Assembly: GCF_900100755.1 (NCBI RefSeq)
Contig: NZ_FNCI01000004.1
Location: 307,428-371,427, forward strand
Direction of reading: 5' to 3'
From: Onishia taeanensis
GTDB lineage: Bacteria > Pseudomonadota > Gammaproteobacteria > Pseudomonadales > Halomonadaceae
DNA: 64,000 nucleotides
Part shown: positions 63,559 through 64,000 of the stretch, piece by piece
Layout of the letters: every line of letters begins with the position of its first letter
Numbering within the stretch: the first letter of the stretch is position 1
Program-made: the position numbers and the translations under genes
The notes under the pieces: model-generated
What the model was told of the DNA's origin: nothing
The model's input: only the letters and a program-made list of their open reading frames with translations
Databases searched by the model: none

Positions 63559-64000
63559 CTAGCGGCTGGGATCGAGTGCCGGGCCGCTGTCGCCGTCGAG
63601 CGAGTAGCGGTCGAACCTGACGATCTCTTCCCCCGCCCATTCATTGATTTCCATCATGGTGGCCTGGATTGGTTCGAGCTCGTTGGCGACGTACACCCGG
63701 GCGGCCTTCTCGACGTCGCCGAATCCTCCGGTATTCTGGGGGATGATACCCATCAACTGAGGCGGGGTCCGGTGGCCGGCCAGCTGGTCGTCCCGCGTGA
63801 TGTTTTTGATGTTCCAGAACTCGTCCTTCGCCGCGACCTCGCTCACCGGAATGATCTGCACGCCGTCTTTCTTGCCACTCGGAGAGTAGAGGAAGAGGTT
63901 GCGGAAATTCCCAGGACCTTTGCTGTCTTTCAGGGCCTGCCGCATCGCGTCGATGTCCTTCTGGTCATGGGCCGGGTCGTTGACGTACATGATGAAGCCG
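63559..64000 (-). CDS. Q: Phage portal protein, P2 gpQ-type (5' end beyond window)
   Basis: The C-terminal 147 residues of a P2-type (PBSX-family) portal protein, which forms the capsid vertex through which DNA is packaged. DSKGPGNFRNLFLYSPSGKK, the AAKDEFWNIKNITRDDQ region and HRTPPQLMGIIPQNTGGFGD closely match gpQ. The frame is open through base 64000, so the N-terminal part lies to the right. In P2, gpQ and terminase gpP are transcribed towards cos, which agrees with the orientation here. The prophage therefore continues rightwards. Confidence 0.9.
   Translation of the reverse strand, partial: GFIMYVNDPAHDQKDIDAMRQALKDSKGPGNFRNLFLYSPSGKKDGVQIIPVSEVAAKDEFWNIKNITRDDQLAGHRTPPQLMGIIPQNTGGFGDVEKAARVYVANELEPIQATMMEINEWAGEEIVRFDRYSLDGDSGPALDPSR

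Overview
The window is one GC-rich gammaproteobacterial chromosome segment. Gene content and order best suit a moderately halophilic member of the Halomonadaceae (Halomonas-like). This is inferred from protein character (dnaX-ybaB-recR, HrpA, YcgN/YcgL, PldA, acidic proteins), because no rRNA marker is present. About 57.7 kb of ordinary core genome is followed by a 6 kb accessory stretch that ends inside a P2-type prophage.

Layout. 1-4.2 kb: the phosphate uptake operon pstS-C-A-B on the minus strand, with a Pho box before pstS. 4.3-10.4 kb: a Bcr/CflA exporter, a chemoreceptor, transaldolase, and a STAS protein paired with a PP2C-type phosphatase whose receiver domain is degenerate. 10.4-18.3 kb: MlaA, a KAS III-like enzyme overlapping hrpA, and an acyl-CoA ligase. 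18.5-23.7 kb: a class II amidotransferase, a von Willebrand A protein, a small membrane protein and an oligopeptidase B-like peptidase. 23.8-24.5 kb: a secreted glycine-rich repeat protein. 24.7-30.2 kb: ycgN, ycgL, rnd, recR, ybaB, dnaX and the 4.5S RNA gene. 30.4-33.7 kb: an ATP-grasp protein next to a 684-residue protein with a papain-like Gln/Cys/His/Asn pattern. This pair is the best candidate for an undescribed enzyme system in the core part. 33.8-42.8 kb: tlyA, an MscK-type channel, phospholipase A, three YqjD/YqjE/YqjK-like envelope proteins, a CHAD protein and a YhiN-type flavoprotein. 43.2-47.4 kb: an RND efflux pair. 47.5-57.7 kb: small proteins and metabolic enzymes (MetY, old yellow enzyme, NAD-type isocitrate dehydrogenase, a GMC oxidoreductase, a CoA-acylating semialdehyde dehydrogenase and a divergent LysR regulator).

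Accessory end. From about 57.8 kb the base composition turns AT-rich. It holds an orphan membrane protein, a nonsense-mutated YedK (SOS peptidase) remnant, a compact two-gene DUF262 + HEPN cassette that looks like a defence or toxin system, and a decayed S24 repressor fragment. At 62.6 kb the 3' end of a tRNA-Ser with its terminator abuts non-tRNA DNA, which fits a prophage attachment site. Next come an array of AAGGTAAC-type repeats bounded by a perfect 22-bp inverted repeat, a cos-like GC-rich patch, and the 3' part of a P2 gpQ-type portal gene that runs off the window. This order resembles the left end of phage phiCTX-type P2 relatives.

How the genes work together: phosphate scavenging (pst), envelope upkeep (MlaA, PldA, MscK, YqjD set), replication and repair (dnaX-ybaB-recR-rnd) and valine- or propionate-type catabolism (mmsA with its LysR regulator) form coherent blocks. 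The right end is a hotspot where mobile DNA has been inserted and has partly decayed.
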